Of a stretch of DNA of 42,801 nucleotides, positions 1 through 8,683 are shown in pieces. Below the pieces are notes generated by a model. It had not been told where the DNA came from and did not search any database. It saw only the letters and a program-made list of their open reading frames with translations. The stretch lies in assembly GCA_016235825.1 (NCBI GenBank), contig JACRIL010000062.1, positions 1 to 42,801 of the forward strand. The letters run 5' to 3'. Positions within the stretch are counted from its first letter, which is position 1. Every line of letters starts with the position of its first letter. This DNA is from Planctomycetota bacterium. Lineage in GTDB: Bacteria; Planctomycetota; Phycisphaerae; SM23-33. The position numbers were made by a program, and so were the translations under genes.

Positions 1-2
1 CG

Positions 3-128
3 CACAGTTGGCTGTTCTTCTGCCGCAGGCTGCGGGTGCGTTATGAAAAACGGGACGATATTCATCAAGCATTCCTCATCATCGGCTGCATTCTGATCTG
101 CTGGTGCAAGATTCAGAGGTTTTGTTAG
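3..128 (+). pseudogene. C-terminal end of an IS5-type transposase, cut by the window edge
   Basis: Frame 3 reads 41 residues from the window edge to a TAG stop at 126-128. The fragment has the pattern seen at the end of IS5/IS4-type DDE transposases: a Trp and paired Arg residues, then RYEKR, an Asp-Ile-His stretch, and a hydrophobic helix containing the expected Ile-Cys-Trp ending. Whether the upstream part is intact lies outside the window, so this may be a complete insertion sequence or a remnant. I could not find a convincing terminal inverted repeat in the 95 bases that follow. Family assignment comes from pattern recognition of a short C-terminus only. Confidence 0.65.
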
Positions 129-226
129 AGTGCCTTAGAGGAAAAACCGAAACTTTAATGGTGCGAATCATGGTGAAAAATCGAGAGTTGGTGCTGTATC
201 CTCGCAATAAACCGAAATAGAACTTG

Positions 227-1165
227 ATGATAGACAAGAAACCCAATTCGGATATAACCCCGGACGGACAGGAAACATCGTCTGAATCAACAACGTCCGA
301 ACCAATCGCCGGTAAGCGGCCGCGGAAGAAGCTGACGTGGAAGCAGCAGTTGAAGCGGATGGGGATTTTATTTGCTGGGATTTACGTGGTGTTGTTTCTG
401 ATCGCGGCGTTCGGGTGCGACAGTCTGCTGTTCCGGCCGCCGGAATCCAACTACGCCGACTCTTCGGCGATACTCAAGATCAAGACCGCCGATGGCCAGA
501 CGCTCTCGGCCCAATCTTTTTACCATATCGAAGACACCGTAATTCAGAATCGCCGCTTCGGCAATTCGCTGGCCCGATACACGATCATCTATAGCCACGG
601 GAACGCCGAGGACATGGGCGAGGTAGGGGCGATCTGCGAACTCATCAAGAACGCGGGCTTCAACGTGCTGGCGTACGATTATCGGGGATACGGCACGAGC
701 ACTGGTTCGCCCAGCGAGGAGGGGACTTACCGGGATATTGACGCGGCATATGACTATGTAACCAAGACGCTCAACGTACCGCCCGGCCGGATCATCATTC
801 TCGGCAGGTCCATCGGCGGCGGGCCAAGCGTCGATCTGACGATACGCCGGCCGGTGGCCGGCCTGATTCTGGAAAGCTCATTCACCTCGGCCTTCCGGAT
901 TCCCACGCGGATCAACATCCTGCCCTGGGACAAGTTCGACAACCTGTCGAAAATTCGGCAGGTCCACTGTCCCGTGCTCGTGATCCACGGTGAAAACGAC
1001 TGGGTCATCTCATCATGGCACGGCAAAAAATTGTTCGAGTCCGCGAACGAACCCAAGCGATGTCTCTGGGTGGACGGTGCGGGGCACAACGATCTGGTCG
1101 AACGTGCCGGCCAGAAATATTTCCAGGCCCTCAAGGATTTTGCCGACTTGCTGGAAAAGAAATAG
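227..1165 (+). CDS. Membrane-anchored alpha/beta hydrolase (BEM46/S33-like)
   Basis: A serine hydrolase of the alpha/beta fold. The first 45 residues are hydrophilic and Lys/Arg-rich, followed by one hydrophobic segment (about 46-65), which suggests an N-in membrane anchor with the catalytic domain outside. A Cys closes that segment (Phe-Gly-Cys), so a lipoprotein is possible, but the long hydrophilic N-terminus argues against it. The oxyanion-type HGN motif is near residue 125. The nucleophile elbow GRSIGG places Ser at about 195, followed by an acid in HGENDW (Asp ~258) and a base in GAGHND (His ~287). The triad is therefore complete. The substrate is unknown; relatives are annotated as BEM46-like or peptidase S33-like. 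I chose ATG at 227; a TTG codon sits directly before it at 224 and the ribosome site is weak. Four hairpins follow the stop directly. Confidence 0.85.
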   Translation: MIDKKPNSDITPDGQETSSESTTSEPIAGKRPRKKLTWKQQLKRMGILFAGIYVVLFLIAAFGCDSLLFRPPESNYADSSAILKIKTADGQTLSAQSFYHIEDTVIQNRRFGNSLARYTIIYSHGNAEDMGEVGAICELIKNAGFNVLAYDYRGYGTSTGSPSEEGTYRDIDAAYDYVTKTLNVPPGRIIILGRSIGGGPSVDLTIRRPVAGLILESSFTSAFRIPTRINILPWDKFDNLSKIRQVHCPVLVIHGENDWVISSWHGKKLFESANEPKRCLWVDGAGHNDLVERAGQKYFQALKDFADLLEKK

Positions 1166-1280
1166 TGGCACGGGCATCTTGCCCGTGTGTTCCACGGCCG
1201 TCCCGGCCGTGGCATTTGTTGTTTTTACAGCATCCAGGGGCGAGACGCCCCTGGGACACACGGACGGGACGTCCGTGCCA
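1166..1280. repeat. Composite palindromic repeat: four triloop hairpins (copy A)
   Basis: Four perfect hairpins with 8-9 bp arms and 3-nt loops: 1169-1187 (loop TCT), 1192-1212 (loop TCC), 1234-1254 (loop AGA) and 1259-1277 (loop GGA). The first two loops are pyrimidine and the last two purine, so the second half is in inverted orientation to the first, and TGGCAC/GTGCCA closes the whole unit. It fills the gap between two convergent genes and may act as a bidirectional terminator. A second copy with the same plan lies at 17013-17130, and a single hairpin lies at 2284-2300. Confidence 0.85.
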
Positions 1281-1293
1281 CAAAAGAAACGCC

Positions 1294-2211
1294 CTACTTT
1301 TTTTTCTTGTGGACTTTGAGTTTAAGCTGTTCGTGCGTGACGAGGCTGCCCTCGGTGATGGATTCGGTGATGAACGAGTTGCCTGACACCATGGCGCCTT
1401 TGCCGATGACGGTCTGTCCGCCGAGGATCGTGGCGTTGGCGTAGATGGTAACGTTGTCCTCGATAGTCGGGTGGCGCTGGAGGCCCTTTATCACGCGGCC
1501 GCGCTCGTCTTTGGGAAAGCTCATCGCGCCCAGCGTTACGCCCTGGTAAATCTTGACGCTGTCGCCGATGCGTGTGGTCTCGCCGATGACCACGCCGGTC
1601 GCGTGGTCGATAAAAAAGCTCCTGCCGATGTGGGCGCCCGGATGGATGTCGCAGCCGGTTACGCTGTGTGCGTACTCGGTCATCATCCTTGGCATAAGCG
1701 GCACGCCGAGTTCGTGCAGCTCGTGCGCGACGCGATAGACCGTTACGGCGTAAAAGCCGGGGTAGCAGTAGATGACCTCATTGACGCTTTTCGCGGCCGG
1801 GTCGCCGTCGTAGGCGGCCTGGGCGTCCAGGGCGAGCATCTGGCGGATTTTTGGAACCCGTCTGACGAACTCGTGGGTCATCCGCTCGGCGTCGTCGCGG
1901 CAGGCCTGCGCGGTGTCGCAGTGCTCGCAGTTCCGGTCGGTGCACAGGCAGTGGTTGATCTCCTCGGTCAGGTCGCCGCCGATCTTCACAAGCAGGCTGC
2001 CGACGTGGTGGCGGACGTTCTGATCCGTGAGCTTTTTGTCGTCGAAATAGCCGGGAAACAGCAGCACGCACAGTTCGTTTAGTATCGCGACGATGCGGTC
2101 GCGGCTGGGCAGGAACATCTGCCCGATGCGGTGCGTCCGTTTGTCGGACGCGTAGCTGGCGGCTATCTGATTGACAAGTTTTTCGAGGTCGTTGTTAAGC
2201 GATTTATTCAT
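1294..2211 (-). CDS. cysE: Serine O-acetyltransferase
   Basis: Transfers acetyl from acetyl-CoA to L-serine, giving O-acetylserine, the first step of cysteine synthesis in the cytoplasm. The 305-residue protein has the helical N-terminal half of the longer (EpsC-like) serine acetyltransferases. A left-handed beta-helix of hexapeptide repeats follows from about residue 185, including the family signature DIHPGA, then the His of IDHATGVV (~203), GETTRIG and QGVTLGA. A cluster of five cysteines (about 88, 90, 95, 98, 104) sits in the N-terminal half and could bind a metal. The C-terminus is Lys-rich. A GAAAGG ribosome site precedes the ATG. The gene is convergent with the hydrolase and separated from it by hairpin repeats. 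Confidence 0.92.
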   Translation of the reverse strand: MNKSLNNDLEKLVNQIAASYASDKRTHRIGQMFLPSRDRIVAILNELCVLLFPGYFDDKKLTDQNVRHHVGSLLVKIGGDLTEEINHCLCTDRNCEHCDTAQACRDDAERMTHEFVRRVPKIRQMLALDAQAAYDGDPAAKSVNEVIYCYPGFYAVTVYRVAHELHELGVPLMPRMMTEYAHSVTGCDIHPGAHIGRSFFIDHATGVVIGETTRIGDSVKIYQGVTLGAMSFPKDERGRVIKGLQRHPTIEDNVTIYANATILGGQTVIGKGAMVSGNSFITESITEGSLVTHEQLKLKVHKKKK

Positions 2212-2283
2212 CTGTTTGCCTTTCGCGTTTCTTCGCCCGACATTGTATCGTCCGGGCGGCTAACTGGGAAATCTAAAAAAGAT

Positions 2284-2300
2284 GCAGGCGGGACGCCCGC
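2284..2300. repeat. Single triloop hairpin related to the composite repeats
   Basis: Seven-bp arms (GCAGGCG and CGCCCGC, one G-T mismatch) around a GGA loop. This matches the arms and loop of the last hairpins in the two composite repeats at 1166-1280 and 17013-17130. It lies upstream of cysE. Confidence 0.6.
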
Positions 2301-2403
2301 ACCACAAAAACAGCAGTTTTTTTGGCGGTCAGGCGGGCTCATGTGCGTCTGGATATATGAAGCCGCGGCAATTCCAGCTTCTGCCAGATGAAAGGACACG
2401 TCT

Positions 2404-2523
2404 ATGAAGGCCAAAACATGGATTCTTGCGGCGATTGCGGTTGGTGCGGCTCTTGCGTTCGTGCCGTTTATCCCGAAAGCGTCCGAGTCGATCCAATCAT
2501 CTGCCGCTGACATTGCGTTATGA
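2404..2523 (+). CDS. Putative 39-residue membrane or secreted peptide
   Basis: This short open frame lies in the 451-base space between the divergent cysE and argG genes. It has an AAAGGA ribosome site 7-8 bases before the ATG, as good as that of any neighbour. The peptide starts Met-Lys-Ala-Lys, followed by a 16-residue hydrophobic stretch rich in Ala/Ile/Val, and ends with a short polar tail. It could be a small inner-membrane peptide, a signal-peptide leftover from a decayed gene, or chance. I do not recognise a family. The rest of this gap holds only one repeat hairpin (2284-2300) and no other gene that I can see. Confidence 0.4.
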   Translation: MKAKTWILAAIAVGAALAFVPFIPKASESIQSSAADIAL

Positions 2524-2662
2524 TTGGCCGCAAAAATCATCCCGTCGCGGCTTGTAGTTATTCAGGCAGGCCCTAAAATACCCGCTTTGAGCGGTCCGGG
2601 CCGGTTTGCATCGGCGGGCGCGAAACGACAAAGGTAAAATTGCATCGACGGGAGCGAGCAAG

Positions 2663-3874
2663 ATGGCTGATCGGATAAAGAAGATCGTGCTGGCGTATTC
2701 CGGCGGGCTGGACACGTCCGTCATTCTGCCGTGGCTGAAGGAAAAATATGGCTGCCAGGTCATTGCGGCGGCGGCCGACCTTGGCCAGGGCGTCGAGGAA
2801 CTTGCCGGCATCGGGAAAAAGGCCCTGCGGAGCGGGGCGAGCAAGTGCGTCGTGATGGACCTCAAGCGGGAATTCGCGGAGGATTACTGCTTCCGGATGC
2901 TCAAGGCCTCGGCGGTGTATGAGAGCGTCTACATGCTGGGCACGAGCATCGCCCGGCCGCTGATAGCAAAGGCCCAGGTTCAGGTCGCCCGCAAGGAAAA
3001 GGCCGACGCAGTCTCGCACGGGGCCACCGGCAAGGGCAACGATCAGGTGCGCTTCGAGCTTACCTACATGGCCTTGGCGCCGGATCTGCGGATCATCGCG
3101 CCGTGGAAGGACCCGAGCTTCGAGCTGACCAGCCGCGAGGCCGCGATCAAATATGCAAAGGATCGGGGCATCCCCATCGCCCAGACCAAAAAGAAAATCT
3201 ACTCGCGCGACCGCAACCTGTGGCACATTTCGCACGAGGGGGCGGACCTGGAAGACCCCACCAACGAGCCGAAGGACGACCTATGGGTGATGTCGGTCCC
3301 GGTCGGCAAGGCGCCCAACAGGCCGCGGTACGTTACGGTGGATTTCCGCCGCGGCGTGCCGGTGGCTGTCAACGGCAGAAAGATGCCCGGCGATAAAATT
3401 ATAGCAACCCTCACCGAGTTCGGCGGGGCGCACGCGGTCGGCCAGGTCGATCTGGTCGAAAATCGGCTTGTGGGAATAAAGAGCCGCGGGGCCTACGAGA
3501 CGCCCGGCGGGACGATCCTCTACGAGGCCCACCACGCCCTGGAGGCCCTGACGCTCGACCGCGAGACGCTGCACTACAAGCAGCAGGTCTCGCTGAAATA
3601 CGCCGAGATGGTCTACTACGGCCAGTGGTTCTGCCCGCTCCGCAAGGCCATCGATGCTTTCGTGGACAAGACCCAGGCGAACGTAACCGGCCGGGTGCGG
3701 GTCAAGCTGTTCAAGGGCCGGGCCACCGTCGCCGGCGCGACCAGCCCCAAGAGCCTTTACAGCGGTCAACTGGCCAGCTTCACCATGGGCAGCGAATACA
3801 CGCCGTCGGACGCGACGGGATTCATAAGGCTCTTCGGCTTGCAGATGCGAGGCCGGGCAAAAATGACGGATTAA
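2663..3874 (+). CDS. argG: Argininosuccinate synthase
   Basis: Condenses citrulline and aspartate using ATP to form argininosuccinate, the penultimate step of arginine synthesis. The 403-residue length is normal for the family. The N-terminal nucleotide-binding PP-loop reads AYSGGLDTS, and TGKGNDQVRFE (the family's second signature) and the STARTED-like SRDRNLWHISHEG stretch follow. I chose ATG 2663 because GGAG sits 8 bases upstream and the protein then starts right before the PP-loop strand. The frame is open further upstream but has no family sequence there. It is followed after one base by the prepilin peptidase gene, so the two are probably co-transcribed, though their functions are unrelated. 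Confidence 0.95.
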   Translation: MADRIKKIVLAYSGGLDTSVILPWLKEKYGCQVIAAAADLGQGVEELAGIGKKALRSGASKCVVMDLKREFAEDYCFRMLKASAVYESVYMLGTSIARPLIAKAQVQVARKEKADAVSHGATGKGNDQVRFELTYMALAPDLRIIAPWKDPSFELTSREAAIKYAKDRGIPIAQTKKKIYSRDRNLWHISHEGADLEDPTNEPKDDLWVMSVPVGKAPNRPRYVTVDFRRGVPVAVNGRKMPGDKIIATLTEFGGAHAVGQVDLVENRLVGIKSRGAYETPGGTILYEAHHALEALTLDRETLHYKQQVSLKYAEMVYYGQWFCPLRKAIDAFVDKTQANVTGRVRVKLFKGRATVAGATSPKSLYSGQLASFTMGSEYTPSDATGFIRLFGLQMRGRAKMTD

Positions 3875-3875
3875 C

Positions 3876-5312
3876 TTGGAAATTCACTGGGCAATCTGGA
3901 TTTTCATGTTCGGAGCCTGCGTGGGCAGCTTCCTGAACGTGGTGGTCTGGCGGCTTCCTCGCGGCCAGAGCATCTGCTATCCGGGCAGCTACTGTCCTGC
4001 CTGCGGACGGGCCATCGCCGGGCACGACAACATCCCGATCTTCTCGTGGTTTTTTCTGGCGGGCAAATGCAGGTTCTGCCGGTCGGCCATTTCAATCCGC
4101 TATCCGATCGTGGAGTTCACGACGGCCGCCGTGGTAACGCTGCTTTACGTCTGCTATTACATCCTTAACCTGCGGCGCGGGGCCGGCGATTTTTCGACGA
4201 GTTGGCCGATGTTCGTCGCATATGCGGTGCTGCTGTGCGGGCTGCTGGCCTGTTCGCTGATCGACGTGGAACACTGGCTGGTGCCGCTGGAGGTCTGCTG
4301 GGTCGTCTCGGCAATAGGTGCGGCCTCGGCGACGATCTGGCCGCACCCGTTCATGCCGCCGGTCGGCGGCCACGTCTCGGCGGCGGCGGTCGCGGCGACG
4401 ATCGGCCTGGCGATCGCGCTGCTCCTTCAGCGATGGCGGATTCTGCTGCCCAGTTTCATCGACGCCGGCGGCAGGCCTTTTCGCCCGCGGAGAAGATACA
4501 TGCTGCCCGGCGACAGCCGCCTTGAAAATTCCGACCCGGGCAAGGCAACTTCCGCGCCCGCAGAAGATAAAACTGCCGATCAGCAGACTGGCATTGTCGG
4601 CGAGCAAAATTCTTCAGCCTCAGCCCAACCGCCGCCCGATGGCCAGGCCGGCCCGTCCGACGCGACTTCGGCCGCCGGCGACAAGCCGGCAGATGCTCAG
4701 GATACCAATAAGGACGCTTCGACGACCCAGCCGGCCCGGGTTCCTTCGCGGACGAATCTGTCGGCCTACAAGGTCGCGGCCACGGAGGCCTGCGGAATCT
4801 CGCCGAGGCTCGAAATCTTCCGCGAGGTTCTGTTCCTGCTGCCGGCAGCCCTGCTTGCCGTCGCGGCCTGGTGCGCCTTCGACAGATTCCCGGATATCGC
4901 CAGGCTGTGGAACGATTATGCCAGCCCATTTGCCCGCTGGGCGCCGGCCAGCCACGTCAACGCGCTGCTGGCCTCGCTGACAGGATTTCTGATCGGCGGG
5001 CTGTGGATATGGGCCATCCGAATACTCGGCACGCTCCTGTTCAACAAGGAGGCGATGGGGCTGGGCGACGTTCACGTGATGGCCGCCGTCGGGGCCGTAA
5101 CCGGCTGGATAGTCCCGTCGATGGTCTTTTTCCTGGCGCCGGTCCTCGGCCTGGCATGGGCGCTGTTCATGTGGTTCTCCAGAGGGCGAAGGGAGCTGCC
5201 CTACGGCCCGTGGCTCGCCGCGGCGACCCTGGCCATCCTTATCTTCTACGACCGCGTCATGCAGTTCCTGAAAGATTACACCTTCAGCTTCGTCTTCTTC
5301 AGGCCGGGCTGA
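3876..5312 (+). CDS. Type IV prepilin peptidase (A24) with a long linker insert
   Basis: Integral membrane aspartyl protease that cleaves, and usually N-methylates, type IV prepilins or pseudopilins. The N-terminus carries the family motif GSFLNVVVWRLP. Two CxxC pairs follow (Cys 40/43 and 65/68) in the cytosolic zinc-binding methylase domain. The two catalytic aspartates are visible: Asp130 in SLIDVEHWLVP and Asp398 in GLGDVH. About eight hydrophobic segments are present. The protein is 478 residues, far longer than the usual 250-290, because residues ~200-305 form a Pro/Ala/Asp/Gln-rich low-complexity insert between the two catalytic halves. The start is TTG, one base after argG; it is preferred because the next ATG (3906) would remove part of the first helix. 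No pilin genes are nearby. Confidence 0.88.
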   Translation: MEIHWAIWIFMFGACVGSFLNVVVWRLPRGQSICYPGSYCPACGRAIAGHDNIPIFSWFFLAGKCRFCRSAISIRYPIVEFTTAAVVTLLYVCYYILNLRRGAGDFSTSWPMFVAYAVLLCGLLACSLIDVEHWLVPLEVCWVVSAIGAASATIWPHPFMPPVGGHVSAAAVAATIGLAIALLLQRWRILLPSFIDAGGRPFRPRRRYMLPGDSRLENSDPGKATSAPAEDKTADQQTGIVGEQNSSASAQPPPDGQAGPSDATSAAGDKPADAQDTNKDASTTQPARVPSRTNLSAYKVAATEACGISPRLEIFREVLFLLPAALLAVAAWCAFDRFPDIARLWNDYASPFARWAPASHVNALLASLTGFLIGGLWIWAIRILGTLLFNKEAMGLGDVHVMAAVGAVTGWIVPSMVFFLAPVLGLAWALFMWFSRGRRELPYGPWLAAATLAILIFYDRVMQFLKDYTFSFVFFRPG

Positions 5313-5409
5313 AGCATTTCAAGTTTGTCCGCCAGCCGCCGCTGACATGCGCGAAGCAGATGTCGGCGTATTGCAATGCGGGGAATGTAACGGCTGCGGC
5401 GAATTCCGG

Positions 5410-6441
5410 TCAGACCCAGCGTCCCATTTTTCCGGCCGCCTGCCCGCGATCGAAGATATACGTCGGCAGCGACTGGAAAAGTCCCCGCGGGCTGTAAAGA
5501 TTCTCGACCTCGCCGCGGCAATTGTACCAGCAGCTTGTGCAGGCGTTGCCCTTTGAGGCCGCGCGGAGCCTCCGGCGGATAACCTGCCGGCAGTCGCGAT
5601 ACAGGTTGGCTACGGGCTGATGCCGCCTCTCGACGCAGATGGCGATGTCGCCGGTGGAGTCGATGTTGAAAAATGCCCGGCCGGCCTTGCAGTTCGAAAC
5701 GCCGCCGCCGGAGAGATACTGGTCGAACCGGCCGAGAAAATATCTGTTGGACAGGAAATTGCGGTATCGCCCGTGCAGTTCCAGGAGCCTGGGCGAAACG
5801 ACCCCGTCGTCGTGCGCGTGCGACATCGAGCCGGTCTTGAGGTGCCCGTAAGGCTGGACCATGAAATAGGCGTCCCTTTCGGCCGCCATTCTGACAAGGT
5901 TCTCCATCTGGTCGATGTTGTCTTCCATGAGAACGGCGATGACGTTGACCCTCTGCCAGGGCCTGACGCGGGCCTTGCCCAGCAGCTCGACCGCCCGCCA
6001 GGCCTGCTTCCACGCGCCGGACATGCCGCGCTTGGCGTCGTGCTGTTCGGGATTGTCGTAGTCGATGCTGACCGAGACGCCCCAGACGCCGGCCCGCATG
6101 AGGTCCGCGGCCGACTGGCCGGTAACAAACCAGCCATTGGTCGTTACGAACGGAAAGTGATATTCGCCGACGGCTTGGACGATGTCGCACAGGTCGGTCC
6201 GCAGCATCGGTTCTCCGCCGGCCAGCGATACCAGCAGCGTCCCGAACGTCGCCAGTTTGCGCGAACCGGCGACATAGTCAGCCACGGACGGCTCGGGCCG
6301 CAGGCCCATCTCGTCGTGCCAGTAATGGCAGAACCGGCAGCGGAAGTTGCAGCGATACGTTACCTGCCATGCGCACCACATCGGATGGCCGGAAAACATC
6401 GCCCTGAACAGCCTGGCCTTTTTTGACAGTCCGCTCAACAT
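5410..6441 (-). CDS. Radical SAM protein with C-terminal cysteine cluster
   Basis: A 4Fe-4S radical S-adenosylmethionine enzyme. The cluster motif CxxxCxxC is at Cys31, Cys35 and Cys38 (reading CNFRCRFC). It is followed by the SAM-binding GGEP at about 74-77 and a TTNGW strand typical of the family's half-barrel. Downstream, Cys250, Cys268, Cys300, Cys303 and Cys307 form a SPASM/twitch-like region that could hold an auxiliary cluster. The substrate cannot be read from the sequence. SPASM-type members modify peptides or proteins or maturate enzymes, but no candidate peptide gene is adjacent. An AGGGA ribosome site precedes the ATG. It is convergent with the prepilin peptidase and divergent from pyrC. 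Confidence 0.82.
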   Translation of the reverse strand: MLSGLSKKARLFRAMFSGHPMWCAWQVTYRCNFRCRFCHYWHDEMGLRPEPSVADYVAGSRKLATFGTLLVSLAGGEPMLRTDLCDIVQAVGEYHFPFVTTNGWFVTGQSAADLMRAGVWGVSVSIDYDNPEQHDAKRGMSGAWKQAWRAVELLGKARVRPWQRVNVIAVLMEDNIDQMENLVRMAAERDAYFMVQPYGHLKTGSMSHAHDDGVVSPRLLELHGRYRNFLSNRYFLGRFDQYLSGGGVSNCKAGRAFFNIDSTGDIAICVERRHQPVANLYRDCRQVIRRRLRAASKGNACTSCWYNCRGEVENLYSPRGLFQSLPTYIFDRGQAAGKMGRWV

Positions 6442-6515
6442 GAGTCCCTATTTAATGAAGCAAAGGGCGGCGAAAATCAAGCATGGCTTGAAGATATCGG
6501 GTAATATCGGTTAAC

Positions 6516-7814
6516 ATGCCCGTCAGGATGATCGAGATACTGATAAAAAACGGCAGGCTGATAGACCCGGCGAACAACAGGGATGAAAAATGCGATCTGG
6601 CTGTAACAGGCGGCAAAGTCGCAAAGATCGCCAGGGGCATTAAAGGCAAGGCCGGCAGGACGATCGACGCCGACGGGCTGATCGTCAGCCCCGGGTTGAT
6701 CGACGCGCATGTGCACTGCCGCGAGCCTGGGCACGAGGAGGAAGAGACGATAGCGTCGGCCGCGGCGGCGGCGGTCGCCGGCGGGTTCACCACGATCTGC
6801 GCCATGCCGAACACCCATCCGCCGATCGACGACGAGACGGCCGTCAATTACGTCATCAGCCGGGGGCAGAAGGCCGGCCTGGCCAGGGTGCTGCCGGTCG
6901 GCTGCATCACGAGCCGGCGCGAGGGCAAGGAACTGGCCGAGATGGGAATGATGAAGTCGGCCGGGGCTGTCGCCTTCAGCGACGACGGCGACGGCGTGGC
7001 GTGCAGCGGCGTGATGCTCAAGGCCCTGCAGTACGCCCGGATGCTCGACGTGCCGATAATGCAGCACTGCCAGGACGCCGACCTTGCCGGCGGGTCGATG
7101 AACGCCGGGCCGGTGGCGGTGCGGCTTGGGCTGGGCGGCATGGCCGCGGCGGGCGAGCAGATAATGCTCAGGCGCGACCTCGAACTGGTTGAGCGGACGA
7201 AGGCGCGATATCACGTCCTGCACGTAAGCAGCGCCGGCAGCGTCGATCTGATCCGCCAGGCCAAGGCCTTGGGTCTGCCTGTAACAGCCGAGGCCACACC
7301 GCACCACCTGCTGCTGACCGATGAGGCCTGCGCGACTTACGACTCGAATTACAAGATGAACCCGCCTCTGCGGTCCGCCTCCGACATGCAGGCGCTGCGC
7401 AACGGCCTGGCCGACGGCGCCATCGACAGCCTGGCCAGCGACCACGCCCCACACACCGAGGAAGAGAAAGAACTGGAATTCGGGGTCGCGCCGTTTGGCA
7501 TAATATCGCTGGAATGCGCCCTGGGGCTTTACATCAAGGCGCTGATAGATTCCGGCGCGCTCGACTGGCCGGGGCTGATCCGCTGCATGACGGCCGGGCC
7601 GGCAAAAACAATCGCGTCGGGCAGGCCGGGCCTGGGCAGCCTGTCCGTCGGGGCCGACGCGGACATAACGATCATCGATCCCGACGCCCGCTGGACCGTG
7701 GACGCCAATTCATTCGCCTCGCTCAGCAGAAACTGCCCCTATCACGGCTGGAAGCTCAAAGGCCGGGCCGTCGTTACCGTAGTCGCCGGCCAGATAAAAC
7801 ATTCGCTGTTGTAG
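6516..7814 (+). CDS. pyrC: Dihydroorotase (type I)
   Basis: Cyclises carbamoyl aspartate to dihydroorotate in pyrimidine synthesis. It belongs to the amidohydrolase superfamily. The metal motif is His65-x-His67 followed by Arg69 in DAHVHCREPG, then the substrate-binding NTHPP. An acidic SDDGDG stretch (~155-160) lies where the bridging metal ligand is expected; in some type I enzymes an Asp replaces the carboxylated lysine. Downstream are His in QHCQD and HVLHVSSAG, and the catalytic Asp in ASDHAPHT. At 432 residues the length is typical. Two in-frame ATGs (6516 and 6528) are possible; neither has a strong ribosome site. The partner aspartate transcarbamoylase gene is not in the window. Confidence 0.93.
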   Translation: MPVRMIEILIKNGRLIDPANNRDEKCDLAVTGGKVAKIARGIKGKAGRTIDADGLIVSPGLIDAHVHCREPGHEEEETIASAAAAAVAGGFTTICAMPNTHPPIDDETAVNYVISRGQKAGLARVLPVGCITSRREGKELAEMGMMKSAGAVAFSDDGDGVACSGVMLKALQYARMLDVPIMQHCQDADLAGGSMNAGPVAVRLGLGGMAAAGEQIMLRRDLELVERTKARYHVLHVSSAGSVDLIRQAKALGLPVTAEATPHHLLLTDEACATYDSNYKMNPPLRSASDMQALRNGLADGAIDSLASDHAPHTEEEKELEFGVAPFGIISLECALGLYIKALIDSGALDWPGLIRCMTAGPAKTIASGRPGLGSLSVGADADITIIDPDARWTVDANSFASLSRNCPYHGWKLKGRAVVTVVAGQIKHSLL

Positions 7815-7956
7815 GCCGGATGCGCATGGCATACCGCTGTAACAAAGTCCGCAATCCGGAGAATTATCGAAAAGCCGGGTTGCCATGAAAAACGCGAAAG
7901 TGTATCATTTCCGGCGTTGACGATGGATGGTCTGTTTAATTACCAAAGGAATCATT

Positions 7957-8652
7957 ATGCAGCCAAGAAAGTTACATCTGAGATTTTTTTTACCCGCCTG
8001 CATTATTGCGAGCCTCTTTGCCATGCCGTCCTGCCAGGACCGTTCCCGCGGGGCGTCGACGAAAGATCCCGCCGACGACGGAACCGCGGCCACTAATCTG
8101 ACCCGATTGCAGAGTCAGAACGCCTCCGTCCGCAAGCAGGCCGCCGACAAGCTGGGCGAACTGAAGGCCCCCGCCGCCGTTGATTCGCTTATAAAGGCCC
8201 TGGCGGATCGCGATAAGATCGTGCGATATTCCGCCGCGGAGGCCTTGGGCAACATCGCCGATTCTCGCGCAATCGAGCCGCTGGGGAAGGCCCTTTATGA
8301 CAATGAATCGCTGGTCCGTCTGGAGGCCACCAAGGCCTTGGCCAAATTCAAGGACAAAAAGACGCTCGACTTCCTTATCTACGCCACCAAAGGGTACGAT
8401 TATCAGGTCAAATACGCCGCAGCCAAGGGACTTTTCGACATACCCGACCCCAAGTCCGTCGGGCCGCTGATAGCCCTTCTGGGCGACGACATCGACGCCG
8501 ACGTGATTGTCGCGTCGGCCGAGGCGCTGGGCGAGATCGGCAGCGCCCAGGCGGTTGAGCCGCTGCGGAAACTCGTCGAGAACAAGAACGGCTCGGTCAG
8601 GCAGGCGGCAGGCAAGGCAATCGCAAAGATAGAAAAATCTTCCAGCAGATAA
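7957..8652 (+). CDS. Exported HEAT-repeat (PBS-lyase type) protein
   Basis: The 231-residue product starts with a signal peptide (basic start, hydrophobic 10-22, then PSC at ~26). This may be a lipoprotein site, although its lipobox is poor. After a polar linker, about five HEAT-like repeats of ~31 residues run from residue ~55 to the end, each with the pattern of an Ala-rich helix, a Gly-x-Ile turn and an A-x-x-x-L helix. Such repeats form an alpha-solenoid for protein binding; no enzymatic residue is visible. The start is fixed by AAAGGA six bases before the ATG. It opens a run with the LysM lipoprotein and recG (gaps of 31 and 37 bases). Confidence 0.8.
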   Translation: MQPRKLHLRFFLPACIIASLFAMPSCQDRSRGASTKDPADDGTAATNLTRLQSQNASVRKQAADKLGELKAPAAVDSLIKALADRDKIVRYSAAEALGNIADSRAIEPLGKALYDNESLVRLEATKALAKFKDKKTLDFLIYATKGYDYQVKYAAAKGLFDIPDPKSVGPLIALLGDDIDADVIVASAEALGEIGSAQAVEPLRKLVENKNGSVRQAAGKAIAKIEKSSSR

Positions 8653-8683
8653 ACCCGCACAAACGCGAAAGGAAGCGCCTGAC

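Noticed and set aside
1166..1280. Repeated hairpins considered as a CRISPR array
   Set aside because: Units are self-palindromic with different arms, not identical direct repeats with spacers, and no cas gene is present.
2606..2662. Upstream in-frame ATG for argG
   Set aside because: Adds 19 residues with no family match; the ATG at 2663 has GGAG at good spacing and gives the usual N-terminus.
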